A stretch of DNA of 64,000 nt from Centroberyx gerrardi (lineage: Eukaryota > Chordata > Actinopteri > Beryciformes > Berycidae). Shown here one piece after another: positions 1 through 10,843 of the stretch. Within the stretch, counting starts at the first letter, position 1; each line of letters begins with the position of its first letter. The position numbers were made by a program, and so were the translations under genes. The notes below the pieces were generated by a model. It was not told the DNA's origin, did no database searches, and saw only the letters and a list, made by a program, of their open reading frames with translations. The DNA lies in contig NC_136016.1 in NCBI RefSeq assembly GCF_048128805.1, forward strand, positions 15,148,676 to 15,212,675, written 5' to 3'.

Positions 1-11
1 CACCCACCTCT

Positions 12-475
12 TCACACAGAGGTGCAAATCACAGAGTTTGTGCTAAAACACAATTCACTGCAGTATCCAAAACTTGAAGAGTGGGTTCCATGTAATTTGC
101 AGCAAGCAACATCTCTGTGCACAAGGCAGTGCATGAAGGAGGCATAGGAGGTGACAGCTTTTATTCTTTGAACTACCCCAGAGTGTCTGCCTGTCATGGT
201 CGCGGCTCTGTTTGTGCACTGCACACACAAGCACAGTTTGTCCAGCTTATTCTATTTGACCTCATAAAATCATCCAGTGTTTCAAAAACATCCTTTGTAG
301 TTGTTGTTGTTTTTCTGAAGTCTTTGCAGAACAAATCCTCTATTATTTCCTTTTCCCATTCATAGCGAACATATGCCAGTAGATGTGACGTTTTTGACAC
401 TTCTGTGGACTCATCTGTTTGGATGGTGAAGCCACGAAGCCGCGCAGCGCTCTGGTCTGTTGTATAAACAGACAT
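12..475 (-). mobile_element. hAT-family (ZBED/FAM200-like) transposase relic, truncated by window edge
   Basis: Two overlapping minus-strand reading frames resemble the catalytic region of ZBED5/FAM200-type hAT transposases. The first (475 down to 194) carries an IQTDESTEVS block followed by a LLAYVRYEWE-like stretch. The second frame continues with AATMTGRHSGVVQRIKAV and a CLVHRD motif, typical of the segment after the second catalytic Asp. Moving from one frame to the other needs a frameshift near 200-230, so the copy is broken. The family match is from remembered motifs. The 5' and 3' ends and any terminal repeats are not visible because the copy runs to the window edge. Confidence 0.75.
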
Positions 476-779
476 ATCTGAGATGTGTTGATAGTTACCC
501 AGATTTCTCCTCTGTAATCCAAATAATTATCTCCCTACTGTACTTACAACAGTGTAACAGCACCATTTTAATGAAGCCACAGGCTCCCCTGGTTCGAATG
601 GTGTGTTGCACAGTTGTAAGTACATTCTGTATTTGGGAGATTTTAGTACCTACACAGTAATATTGGGTACTTACAATACTTTTCCACAGGTTAATACACA
701 GGTTAATACGTTGGAATAAGGCCATTGTACAGTGAAGTGCTGCCTGGTTTTCTATCAAGCTTTATCTGACAGCAGTTCT

Positions 780-2267
780 GTCTGCATTGGCACTGTGCTC
801 CTGCCCATCCTGTCTGAACTCATGTGGGTCCCCCTCAGCCTCCTCAGGTAACCCGCCGCCTCGTCTCTTTCAAAAGTTGTAGAGAACTGCGACTGCAACA
901 ATCATAGCCAAGCTGATGTTGAGTTTTGTGTGTAGCCCGTCTTTGAGGGAATCTCTTTTTCCACGCTCCAAAGACTCTGTATCAGACCTCTTGCTGCAAT
1001 CTGGCAGGTGTTTACCTTCTCTCTGCTGGTGATTGGGAGTTTAAAAGGAGTCATGAGGTAGGCATGGCACGGATAACGATTATCCCCTAGTAGGTACCCC
1101 TCATGGGCCTGCCTCTCTAGCAAGGCAGACTGGCTGTTATCAAAAAATCCGACTGTCATGTGTCGACCCTGGCTACCCAGCTACAATGTTAGTTATTTCA
1201 GATCTGTCAAGACACAACACTGGAGCAGTAGCCTTACTAGTTACGAATGAGTTCCCCATTCATTCATTTGTTCATTCATTTTCTCACCGACACGACCCTC
1301 TGATTTCTCGGTATGAGGGGTGGAAGTAACAAAAATTAAATGATAAAATAGACGTGATGAAAATGCATGTGAATTGAAAACAAGAGTGATGAAAACACAT
1401 GTGAATTAAAAAAAACTGAGTGGCAAATGATTTGATAAATCCAAAGATGATTTGATTAAAACAGCCATTTAATAATTTATCACCACTTTCTATTATGAAT
1501 CACTTAAACAACAAAATTACCATTTATCATTTAAGGGGTGGAAGTAACAGAAATGAACTGATGAATATAGAGGTGATGGGAATGAATGTGAATCGAAGGA
1601 CAGTGTAATGAAAACGTGAATTTAAAAAGAGAGTGGTAAAGTGACTACATAACTGGTGATTACAAATTTTCCTTTCATTCAACACTCTTACTCAAAATTG
1701 CCAGTTAGAATTTAACGTGTGCAGGCTCAATCATAGAGTAATTTTTGTTGCTTCCACTCTCATATTTAAGTGTCAATCAAAACCTACAGCCCCCTTTTGA
1801 GGAGTCAGTAGACAGGAGCAGAGTTTCAGTGGGCGTGGTTTTTGATTTACATTTAGTAATGACTGTTTTTCTATTTTTCATTTGTTTTCATCACCTTTTC
1901 ATCATCTCTGCATTTTTCTTTTGCTACTTGTTACTAAATGATGAAAATGGCTCTGTTTTTTATCAAATCAATTCTATTTTAATCAAAATTGCTCTTGTTT
2001 TCAATCCACATGCATTTTCATCTATTTTTATCTCTTTCACCCCTCATACCTCAGGCTTGCTATTGCTGCAAACACTCTGCTGACATTTTGGCTCAGTTGA
2101 GTCGCATTTCTGTCACTGCCATGTTTGATAGCTGGTCCAACCTTTCTGTTAAGCTCCATGACAGACTCCTTGCTGAGCTGGTAATGCCTTAAAAATTCTG
2201 CATTATCATAAAACTCAACTGGGTTGAGTCTGCCTCCTTTTTCAAGGAATTCGCTCATTTTCCTCAA
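780..2267 (-). mobile_element. PIF/Harbinger (HARBI1-like) transposase pseudogene, interrupted
   Basis: Minus-strand coding remnants follow the HARBI1 order. An N-terminal part (2267 to about 2051) has a FLRHYQLSKESVMEL block and ends FAAIASLRY. A catalytic part near 1220-1145 reads TNIVAG-stop-PGSTHDSRIF, matching the family's NIVARWPGSTHDSRIF with the Trp codon changed to TAG. After a frameshift, 1140-902 carries GYLLGDNRYPC and YLMTPF. The tail near 840-790 keeps an acidic EGDPHEFRQDG-like end. With an internal stop, a frameshift and an insertion at 1310-2050, it cannot make a transposase. Part of the central region between the N-terminal and catalytic blocks appears lost. Confidence 0.8.
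1310..2050. mobile_element. Nested non-autonomous inverted-repeat element inside the Harbinger relic
   Basis: The left end GGTATGAGGGGTGGAAG (1310 onward) is the inverted counterpart of the right end reading CACCCCTCATACC (to 2050). The similarity extends about 70 bp inward on each side, including blocks such as GATGAAAATGCATGTG. A second degenerate direct copy of the left end starts near 1535 (GGGGTGGAAGTAACAGAAATG). No coding capacity is seen. It interrupts the Harbinger reading frame right after ...ASLRY, so it inserted later or the two recombined. I could not define a clear target-site duplication, and the superfamily is not known. Confidence 0.6.
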
Positions 2268-2984
2268 TCTACTTCAAAATTGCTGCTATTTTGAAAATGT
2301 AACCACCTCAACTGTCAGTTTAAAGTTGATTCCAACATTTGAATTGAAGTTTTAGAGCAGCATGATTAAAGTTAATCTAGGTTTAAAGTAACAACTAAAC
2401 TGAGATTTAAAAGAAGGTTTAAATTTAATGTTCCAAACTTTAAACTAAGAGAGACCGGGGCAGGCAAGAATGGTACTGGTCTTCCTCACCACATACAGTA
2501 TCTCTCAAAGATTTCAGTTATTTGTGCTTGACTCACATCGGCAACCTTACTGACTGTTTCCACAAGCTCCACAATTTGTTTTATTGCTCAAGCTTACGCT
2601 ATCAATCAATCGTTCAATCAATAATGCTATGTACAATACAAAAGGTTAAGACAGATTTGTTAAAGATCATCATTTTCCGACCGAGTTCATTCTCCAGAGG
2701 AAAAACAAACACTGCTGTACCTTCTTACAGACTGCATGTGTATGTGTCTCAAAGTTTGCTTTCCACATCAGTTCCTGGATACTGATAGCTGTCCACCAAT
2801 TGACTCTCCTCGTCTTTTATTTCAGTAGGTTTGGGAATGGATATCATTCTAAAATCAGTGTTGTCTATTGGTTACAGTGAGAGAGAGAATGTGACAAGAG
2901 AGATTATCAGTGATCCTAGTTGCTCCCCACTCTCAGGAAACCTTGGCTCCCAGAGATAATGGCTCTTTTGCATGGAGTGCTGTG

Positions 2985-3500
2985 GATATTTTATTTATTA
3001 TTTTTTATTCTGCGTATTATTCTTGTTTAGAAGCACTTTGTAACACCCATTTACGAAAGTGCTACATAAATAAAGATTATTATAAATATTGCATAAGGTT
3101 TGGACAGTTCCTATTCAGACTTTGCCTGCTTGATGTGGGCACTGAGGTTTTGCACACAATTTAATTCAAAACCTTGTCTTCTTTGTCCTTCCCATCGGCA
3201 ATATAAAAAAATGAGCTGTGGACTTTTGCCATTTTCATGTCTTTCTGCTGGAGCATTGTGTTTAATTCAATTTTGTTTAGAACGGATGCATACACAGATT
3301 GAATCTTGGAAGGCATCTTGCCCTTGGATTGGCCCTTTGTAGTCATGCTGCAGTGTAAAAGATATTGTTCTCTGATCTGATCTTTTTTTTTTTTTTCAAT
3401 TGCAATTCTTTTACCTTCTGTGAAGCGCATTGCATCGTTATTTATTAAATGTGCTGTATAAATAAAGTTTGCTTGATTGATTAATTGATTTTTGGCTATA
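2985..3500 (+). repeat. Two LINE/SINE-type 3' tails
   Basis: Two stretches, about 3030-3085 and 3420-3485, share the pattern AAGCACTTTGTAAC...GTGCTACATAAATAAAG and GAAGCGCATTGC...GTGCTGTATAAATAAAG, followed by short ATT or GATT repeats. This is the usual 3' end of fish non-LTR retrotransposons and the SINEs that borrow it. No reverse-transcriptase reading frame is attached, so these are short 5'-truncated insertions. Confidence 0.5.
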
Positions 3501-4278
3501 ACAAATCCCTGAAAGAAATCAAAAGATGAGTCTCCTAATGTCAGCTGCTTTCTACTCAACTCACAGACAAGCCACTCTCCTCCTCCATGTCTGCATCAGT
3601 TGATTAATTGATCAATTGATTTGCTGAATGTTGTCTTTTCCTATTTGCATAAATTTGTTCTGGGCGGCCTGATGGTCACATGTCCAGTTGATGGCACCTT
3701 TGATGTTTGGAAAGCCCGCATCATGACAGTATCTGTTCTCCATCAATGCGTCAGTGTCAAGACAGCATCTATTCTGTGGTGCGTCTGCTCATTGCCATTA
3801 AGAACGGCTGCAGGCAGTGGTTGGGAGACAGAATACGTATCTGCTCCTTCAGACTTTGTACTAGAATTTCCTTTCAAATTTAATTTCATATTATACTTTT
3901 GCCTAGTTTGCTTTTATACAGCTTTTTCATACTACTTATAGCTTTTGAAATATGGTACTTCTTATTGGAAAAAATGAATAAGCATCAACTGAAGCTGTTG
4001 TAACATTCGTGGAGGAAATGCTATTCTAATTTCACATCACAAGGAATGTCATACACACTCAGAATACAAGATCATACTGTGGTTGGACTGACACTTGCTG
4101 ACTAGCTGAGCTTTTATCACTCCACCCACAGGCTTCCCTAGGAGTTATAACTATAATAATCCATTCTTGCGCTGAAAACTCAAGTGCAATAGTTTTATTC
4201 ATGCTGTAGGGGCTCATGATGGTGCCACTTAACTCTAAAGTTTTCCAACTCTTCTATGAGGCTGTCTATATATTGCTT
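3501..4278. other. Non-coding stretch, nothing recognised
   Basis: There is no ORF with family resemblance, no terminal repeats and no RNA gene pattern that I can see. The stretch is AT-rich with scattered short repeats. Confidence 0.5.
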
Positions 4279-5155
4279 AAAGGAATAGTTCACCCAAAAT
4301 AAAAATTCAGTCATTATCTACTTACCCCCATGTCAGTTCTCCACTGACGTTTGTATGAAAACCGAACACAGAGCGTGTTAGCCCCCATAGTTCCAGCTCA
4401 GCCTCGCGCAGCGTAATCCAAGTGTTTTGTAGCCAAACGGTTGCATCGTGAGTTCAAAAGTCCAATATTTACCTCATTATCTCCTAGATTTTCCTCAACG
4501 ACATTGCTTTGTTCTGTACCAGTCAACAACAGACAGCGTCTGCACCCGACAGCGCTCTGACAGAAGTTGGAAAACTGTGATTTCCGATTTCAGTCTGAAA
4601 ACTTCATCTCAGTCAGGAACAGCCTCTTCGTGAAGTTAAAACCATTTATTGCACAAATGGTTATACAGTTGTATTTGGCAGCACAGGTTCTGCTCTCTAT
4701 GATGCTCTCCGTGTGAATCCAAGCAGCACGCTAAAGTAAGTTTCAGCGGGGAGCGCAATCAAACCCCCAGCAGTATACAGAACAGAACCCAGCAGACACA
4801 TGTCACTGAGATATGGAATACACATCATTTTGAGAGACAAGCCTACAGAAACATACCATTGCAAGCGTATTGAATTAATAAGGGGTGAATGAGGAGCTGA
4901 CGGGTTAAATGGACTGGCTTGATAAACGCATTGAATGTGATCTGTGTTTGTTTGGATCAGCTGACAATGAGCTGATGTGGCAAGCATGTCCTGCCTGAAC
5001 TAACGCGATGCTTCATTAGTTTGGGAGAAGGCTGAGATGGAATTACAGGGGCTAACTCGCTCTGTTTGGTTTTCGTACAAACTTCAGTGGAGTTTCGACT
5101 GACACGGGGCTGAGTAGATTTGACTGAATTTTCATTTTGGGCTGAACTAGTCCTT
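4279..5155. mobile_element. Long-TIR non-autonomous DNA transposon
   Basis: The left end AAGGAATAGTTCACCCAAAA and the right end (read on the minus strand, AAGGACTAGTTCAGCCCAAAA) are inverted copies. The similarity continues inward for more than 100 bp: around 4330-4385 (CCACTGACGTTTGTATGAAAACC) pairs with 5050-5100 (GGTTTTCGTACAAACTTCAGTGG). The GGAATAGTTCACCC start is a very common teleost repeat end. No transposase frame is present between the ends. A target duplication could not be assigned with confidence. Confidence 0.7.
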
Positions 5156-7110
5156 GTTTGTAACACTACCCACATTCATGCCATGTAATACTCAATTGTA
5201 CGGCTCTCTGATCTCAGCTTTGTAAATCAGTGTACTGACACATTCAGTGACAGAATTAGAGCCTTCCTCAAATCATATACTGAATACTTGTATATCAATG
5301 CACGCATATGTGTTTGTGTTTGTTTTTGTGTCATCACACGGTTTATTCTTTGCAACCTTTTTAGAAGTAACAACACGGGACAAGGGGAGGGGAGACAAAT
5401 AGGAACAACACAGTATGAGAAAGGCAGTGACAGAAAAGACTGACAGATGAGCAATAGTGAGCAGCACACGCTGCACTATGTCACATGAAAAGTTCTGTCC
5501 TCGCTAACCTTAAATATCAAATGGTAACTGCGTGTCTGCCTTTGTTACTGTCTATCTTTATCCTTTGTTTCAAGGACTAGGACTGAATAAGACAGAGGAG
5601 AGAGACATGGGGAGATGAGAGGAAAGAACAAAAAGGATAGGAGAAGAGTAACAGCAAAAGGAGGGGAGTATTGCAGCAGCAAAAGGAGAGGATAATACAC
5701 AGCCACAGCAGGAGATGAGACAAGAGACAGCAGGAGATTAGGAGGTAAACAGACGAGGCGGGATGAGCACATACAGTATGTAATATATCACATACAGCCT
5801 TTAATACAAGAAAGACCTGCAGGCCGTTGAACCGTGTTCGGAGGTGTCAGGCCTGCCCAGCTTTACAGTGTTGATGTCTGCAGCCATTGACACAAAATGT
5901 TATGAAATCATGTAGAGAGGACAAAGGGCAAAACACAAAGAGGCAATAACCAGTATCATTAAAATGAACAAAATGTTTAAGAAGTACTATATTCATTGAT
6001 GTTTTTTTCTATCTGTGTGTTTATCTTCTGTACAACCTGCATTGGTCGAGAGAAAGAAGAAGAGGATGGACACCAAAAGAAATGAAAGGAGGCAGGAAAA
6101 GAATTGAAAAGAGACAGCAAAAGCAAAACTGATGAGAAGTGGTGAGGAGCACACTACGATATCACTTACAGCTTAAATGTGTTTATAGGTCTGTGCAGAC
6201 TGCTGTTTTAAGTGTTTATCATGCTGCTTACTGTAATAGACCAATGTATGTTCGCCTCAAAGTGCACCAAGCTGATGCTTTTTGCTGTTCAAATAAATTA
6301 AAAAAAAAAGCAATTATCTCCCTGGGGAGGATGCCCCTGGGATCCCCAACTGTGGTTCTCTGAATCTGGGCTAATGCTGCCTTCAAGTGCTGTTGGAAAT
6401 ATCATAATTATGAGTTGAGTGCTCATGAATGAGGCAGCAAAGTGCTGAACATGACTGGGAAAGTCAGAATTTTCGAGTTGGCAAGATATGACATTTAGGG
6501 GCTGTGTCAACAACTGAAGGTGAAAGTGATGTATTTTATCATTATATGGGATTGTTCAGTATTATGTGTAAATGTAAATAGTAAATAGTTAGTATAGTTG
6601 TATGCTTCTATTTTCGCTTTTTGTTTAACTTCTGGTTTTCACACATTTTGTTCATATAGTAGGTTGTCCTCTTGGTGTTGAGGAGCAACAGCAGCTGCAA
6701 ATACTTCGAGTTTATTTATATTGCTACAATTGCTAACAACAGAACTGGCAACTATGGACTCTGCTCACTCCTGTCTGCCAAAATCCATATACCTATGTTG
6801 TGTGTTATGTGTAAAATTATATTTATTTAACAGCATGTCACAGTAGAATTACGTTTTCTGTGTATTTTTGTGGGCAACAGTTGAGAACATTTAGGAACAT
6901 AACATTATGAATCTCACAGTCTTACCCCTCAGTATGTTTTTCTGCTATGAACACAGCTGCTACTATTTTGCACATGCTGTTAATGTTGGAATCCATTTTT
7001 TGCACAGTCATTCATTGATTTCTACCTAATAGGTGTTGGAATTGTCGGTTTGAGTATACTTACATAACCCCCTTTTGCTACATTCTTATTCATTCATTAA
7101 TTCATTTTCT
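5156..7110. other. Intergenic spacer with minor repeats
   Basis: No coding exon was recognised. A purine-rich tract lies at about 5580-5720 and is open on the minus strand only because of its composition. Near 6310-6500 there is a short repeat-like stretch beginning with an A-run and GGGGAGGATGCCCCTGGGATCC. The rest is AT-rich unique-looking sequence. Confidence 0.5.
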
Positions 7111-7114
7111 CTAC

Positions 7115-7375
7115 CCACTTCATCTTTTTCAGGGTTGCAGGGGACTGGAGCCTATCCCAGCATGCATTGGGAAACACCCTGCACAGGTCACCAGTCCATC
7201 GCAGGACGAACACAGATAGACAGTTACTCACATTCACACAATTTAGAGCCTCCAATCCAGCTGACTGACATGTCTTTTGACTGTGGGAGGAAACAGAAGC
7301 ACCCTGAGGAAACTCCACACAGAAAAGACTGGGGCCGGGAATCAAACTCAGGACTTGCTGTGAGGCAACAGTTTG
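7115..7375 (+). repeat. Dispersed teleost repeat (GGAGCCTATCCCAGCATGCA family)
   Basis: The stretch carries the ordered blocks of a very widespread fish interspersed repeat: GGGTTGCAGGGGACTGGAGC, CCAGTCCATCGCAGG, CAATTTAGAGCCTCCAATCC, GACTGTGGGAGGAAAC and GCTGTGAGGCAACAG. It is a diverged copy. The 109-codon plus-strand reading frame over it is an accident of the repeat. I do not assign the class. Confidence 0.75.
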
Positions 7376-7541
7376 AACAACAGAGTCATTATGCTGACCC
7401 TTGAATTCTTATTTATATACATTATAGGCTATATTTAGATTATTTCGTTTTATACCCTTCTTTTGATGTATCCTATGACTTTTTGCTGCTGCCACAGCCC
7501 AATTTCCCCACAAGGATAATTCCATTTTCATCTAATGTAAT

Positions 7542-8508
7542 CTAATGAAGGTGATTTGACCCATACGTTATCATACTTATGAGTGCTTGACCCTCTTCTT
7601 GGGGCTGCTGACACTTTGCCTCATCACTGACGTCCTGCTCTATGTGGGGCACATAACCTCCTGCACTGAAGGATTTTGTGATGTGAAGCTGGGACAGGCG
7701 TGTGCCTCCCACAGGGCAGCAGCCCAGCTCCTGGCTATAGGAGCAAGGCCAGTCAGTGATGCAGAGCAGCATGGGGTCCACTGCAGACTGGTAGAGCTGC
7801 TTGTACTCTGCTACGCTGCGGACATGGATCATCAGGGGCTCAGCAGACTCTGAGACACCAGCCAAGCTCCTCTCTGAGTCTGGGGAGGAGGGCCAGGCTG
7901 TGAGTATGGCAGTGTTGCGGATGAACCTGTTTTCCAGCATGCTCTCCTCCTGCTTACGCTCCTGCCCATCCCCCCTCCTCTTTCTTTCCTCAGCCGATAG
8001 AGATAGTATGGATGGAGAAGATCAAAGGAATGGGTAGCAGCAGAACAGTAAGCACTGTGACATACTGGGCAACTTTGCTTACAACAATGAAATATTACAC
8101 TCTTGCATTTTTGATCACATTAGAACTTCATATTGGCCAGATAAATTGTATTAGTCTTTTCTGTGGTTTTACTTAAATTCTGATATGTTACCTTGTCATG
8201 TTTCCCAAAAGTTGTCTGGAGTACCTGCGCCCTAGGAGGCTTGCTGAGGTCTAAATTATCTAGGTGGACATGACTGTACTTCAGCCCTGAGGGAAAAGTC
8301 TTCCAGCAGCATGTCAGAGCTCCTCAGGACCTTGACAGGGCCAAGCAGCTGGGGGACATGATCACAGCAGAGACCTGGGAGCTCTTCTCTCCGCTTTGGC
8401 ACAGGAACAAAATGTATCTTGTGCTGCCCTTTGCCCTTGCAGGCCATCGGCTCAGCAGTGGAGGGCTCCTGGTTGTCCATGGGACTCCCTATTTTCACAC
8501 CATATTGC
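7542..8508 (-). CDS. Unidentified protein, two phase-compatible exon-like ORFs
   Basis: I do not recognise this protein. On the minus strand a first exon-like segment (8508-8280) follows a CTAG acceptor and ends at GAA|GTACAG. A second (7988-7542) follows GGCTGAG and runs 148 codons to a stop. The lengths fit splicing: 1 nt plus 76 codons, then phase 0 into 149 codons including the stop. Composition looks protein-coding, with polar and charged runs such as VPVPKRREELPG and DGQERKQEES, then LLCITDWPCSYSQELGCC. No signal peptide, membrane helix or known domain is evident. The donor and the second acceptor are weak, and the start exon is unknown (a Met at 8480 lies in a reasonable context). It sits head-to-head with cep55, about 1.2 kb from the cep55 first exon. 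It could be a 3' gene end, a pseudogene or chance. Confidence 0.38.
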
Positions 8509-8768
8509 CTAGATTACGTCAAAGTGATAGCAGAATCCAGTTTCCTGCAACATAAACATACATGGCAAGTCAAATATTAGAGGAAAACCAGGCAACCAAT
8601 CACGACCAACTCTAGCATTTTATATATGTAAACATATATAGATACAAGTATTTTATTTTATGTATTATTAGATTTACAGATTTTAGAGACACATCCAAAG
8701 GAATAAAGCATGAAACAAAATAAGATACAACAAAGTTATAGGCTACTACATAAAAACGTCACTTAGGT

Positions 8769-9108
8769 CAGTGGTTCTCAACGCGGGGTCTGGGAATCAC
8801 CAGGGGTCCTTGAGGAAGTTCCAGGGGGTCCACAGCAAATTGATGAATCATTAAACTTCACCATTATTTCACTTACAAGTTAACACAATTAGAGAATTGG
8901 AGAACACAGAAGAATGACTGTTTTGATCATAGTTTCACTGTTATCGCTCTACCTACAATACAGATAGTCTTGGAATTCTGGACAAAATCATATCCAACAA
9001 TAACAATATTCGCAGATTTGGGTTCGAAAGACATAATCTCATCAAATGGGGGTCCGTTTACAGTATTAATTTAGGGGTCCTTGATATGAAAAAGGTTGAG
9101 AATCAATG
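8769..9108. mobile_element. Small non-autonomous hAT element with 8-bp target duplication
   Basis: The left end CAGTGGTTCTCAACG and the right end GTTGAGAATCAATG are inverted copies of the classic hAT (Charlie-like) terminus. Internal GGGGTCC blocks near both ends are typical of this group. Flanking 8-mers ACTTAGGT (8761-8768) and GCTTAGGT (9109-9116) form a target duplication with one mismatch. The element has no transposase frame. It lies between the unidentified minus-strand ORFs and the cep55 promoter. Confidence 0.85.
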
Positions 9109-9683
9109 GCTTAGGTCACTAGGCTATATGGACAGTCAGCAGAACGTTATGAAGCCGGCAAGCTGTGCACTTTTACATAATGTGTTGTTCGTACAAAGTC
9201 TGGGTAAAATGCATCATGCACACGAACAAACAAACAATTAATATTTTTAAAACAAGCCCAAAAACTGCAACTAGTCAAAAAAAAAAAACAAGCCCAAAGT
9301 CGCTTACAATAAGTGTACATTGTAACTATGGTTGCCCAGCAAATCAGACTAAACCATAACACAATGTACGGACAAACCTGGCTTGCCCGAGCCAAATTGC
9401 GTCCGTCAGTTCGCTTCATCTAAACCAACGGACAGCCCGGCCCAATCGGGTTAACCCGGCGCTTAAGACCAGAAAAGAGATAGAGCAAAGAAACCTTCCT
9501 TATTGATTTAATTGTGGTAGTTACCATAATATAATATAGGATAATATGCAATGGTAGTATTCTGTATTAGGCTTGTAACGAACCTAACATTTCGATTATT
9601 TTCTGCCCTGCTCCGCCTGCCACTTAATATTCAAGGACACCCTGCCATTGCAAACATACGCACCCCGTCGCGGCTTGCGGACA

Positions 9684-9709
9684 TGACGTCAAACGCGCTG
9701 CAATTCAAA
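9684..9709. promoter_or_regulatory. cep55: cep55 core promoter elements: CRE palindrome and CHR-like site
   Basis: A perfect CRE palindrome TGACGTCA lies at 9684-9691 and a TTCAAA, the reverse complement of the CHR core TTTGAA, at 9704-9709, in a locally CpG-containing segment. An untranslated first exon probably ends at 9804 (donor GTGAGT at 9805), spliced to the acceptor at 10807. Mammalian CEP55 is a G2/M gene, and CHR elements bound by MuvB/DREAM complexes drive that class. The assignment here is inference from motif and position. No TATA box is seen. Confidence 0.45.
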
Positions 9710-10843
9710 CTCCAGGAAGCGAAAGTACCGCAGTAGACAGCCGTTTTGTTTGTTAAAAATATCATCATAAGAGGATATCCTCGGGTGCGAAAGTCGCTTC
9801 GTCTGTGAGTTATGTTTTGTTTTTAGCTATATGAATTACCTTAGTTTTCATTTTCAAAATGGGCAGCATGTAAATGGTTTAGGAGTGAGACAATGTGACG
9901 TTAGTTGATGTTAGGTAGCTAAACCTAGGGCAGGTGCAACAACATTTTCAGTTTAGTGAGCCAACAATTGCCTTACTCGTCTGTCTTGTTAACATTTATG
10001 CAATGAGTTTCCACCTCTCTGTCTAATCATATGTCATTTATATTAAATTAACTGACGACGGAGAAAGCTGAGTGAGTGATGTATGCTGGTGAAATGAGTG
10101 AGTGAATGTAATACTGACTGTTAGGATGTTTCTGCTCAGTTATAAGTGAATCGGGTTTGTTCTCTTGAGGTTTAGACCCAAAAGACTGAATACGGAAGAC
10201 GATCTGAGATTAATAAAGTCAGAATTCTGAGAATAAAGTCAGAAACTCAGAATCCTGATGTTATTCTCTTGATTTTATTAATCCCAGAACTCAAAATGTT
10301 CACGTGTCCCTAATCCTCTTCCGCAAGTTGTTGATACATGTAACAGTGTTTGGTGGTGTTTTGCGGCTGGGTGGAGGCAGAGCAGATGGTCAGAGATATT
10401 TGCAATAAAGTGGTGCATGGCCAAAAACAGTTTAATTTCCCTTTGCACAGAAGAGACTTTAAATCTAAGTGAGTTTGGTAAAGTCCTAAAATAAACTAAA
10501 TACCTGGTGAATAAGTTTGCCTGTTGTATATTACTTTGTTGTTGTTTTTTGTTTCCTTTTTTATTTCATTTTCTGTTTAAGATTCAGTAGCACATTGTGC
10601 TCTCTGTCAGTGTTTTTGTATTTGACTTTGAGGTGGGGTGTTTGATAGGTCCCAAGGGTTTGTTTTAATCTTGCCTGTGCAGTCTGAATTTAATTTAGGT
10701 TTGATTATTTCTTATCCAAATTACATAAGTCAAACTAAAACTAATTACCTTCTGGTGAACTTTATATGAAAACAGACTTATAAATGAAATTGCTTGCCTC
10801 CCTGTAGTGGTCCAGGTTACTGTCTCAACACCACAAAGCAGCC

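Noticed and set aside
580-625. GGTTCGAATGG string resembling a tRNA B box
   Set aside because: No matching A box, cloverleaf stems or terminator is found at the right spacing. I found no convincing tRNA gene in the window.
1745-2192. Hydrophobic plus-strand ORFs of 67-112 codons
   Set aside because: They lie antisense to the Harbinger relic and within the nested inverted-repeat element. The Phe/Leu richness reflects AT-rich element sequence.
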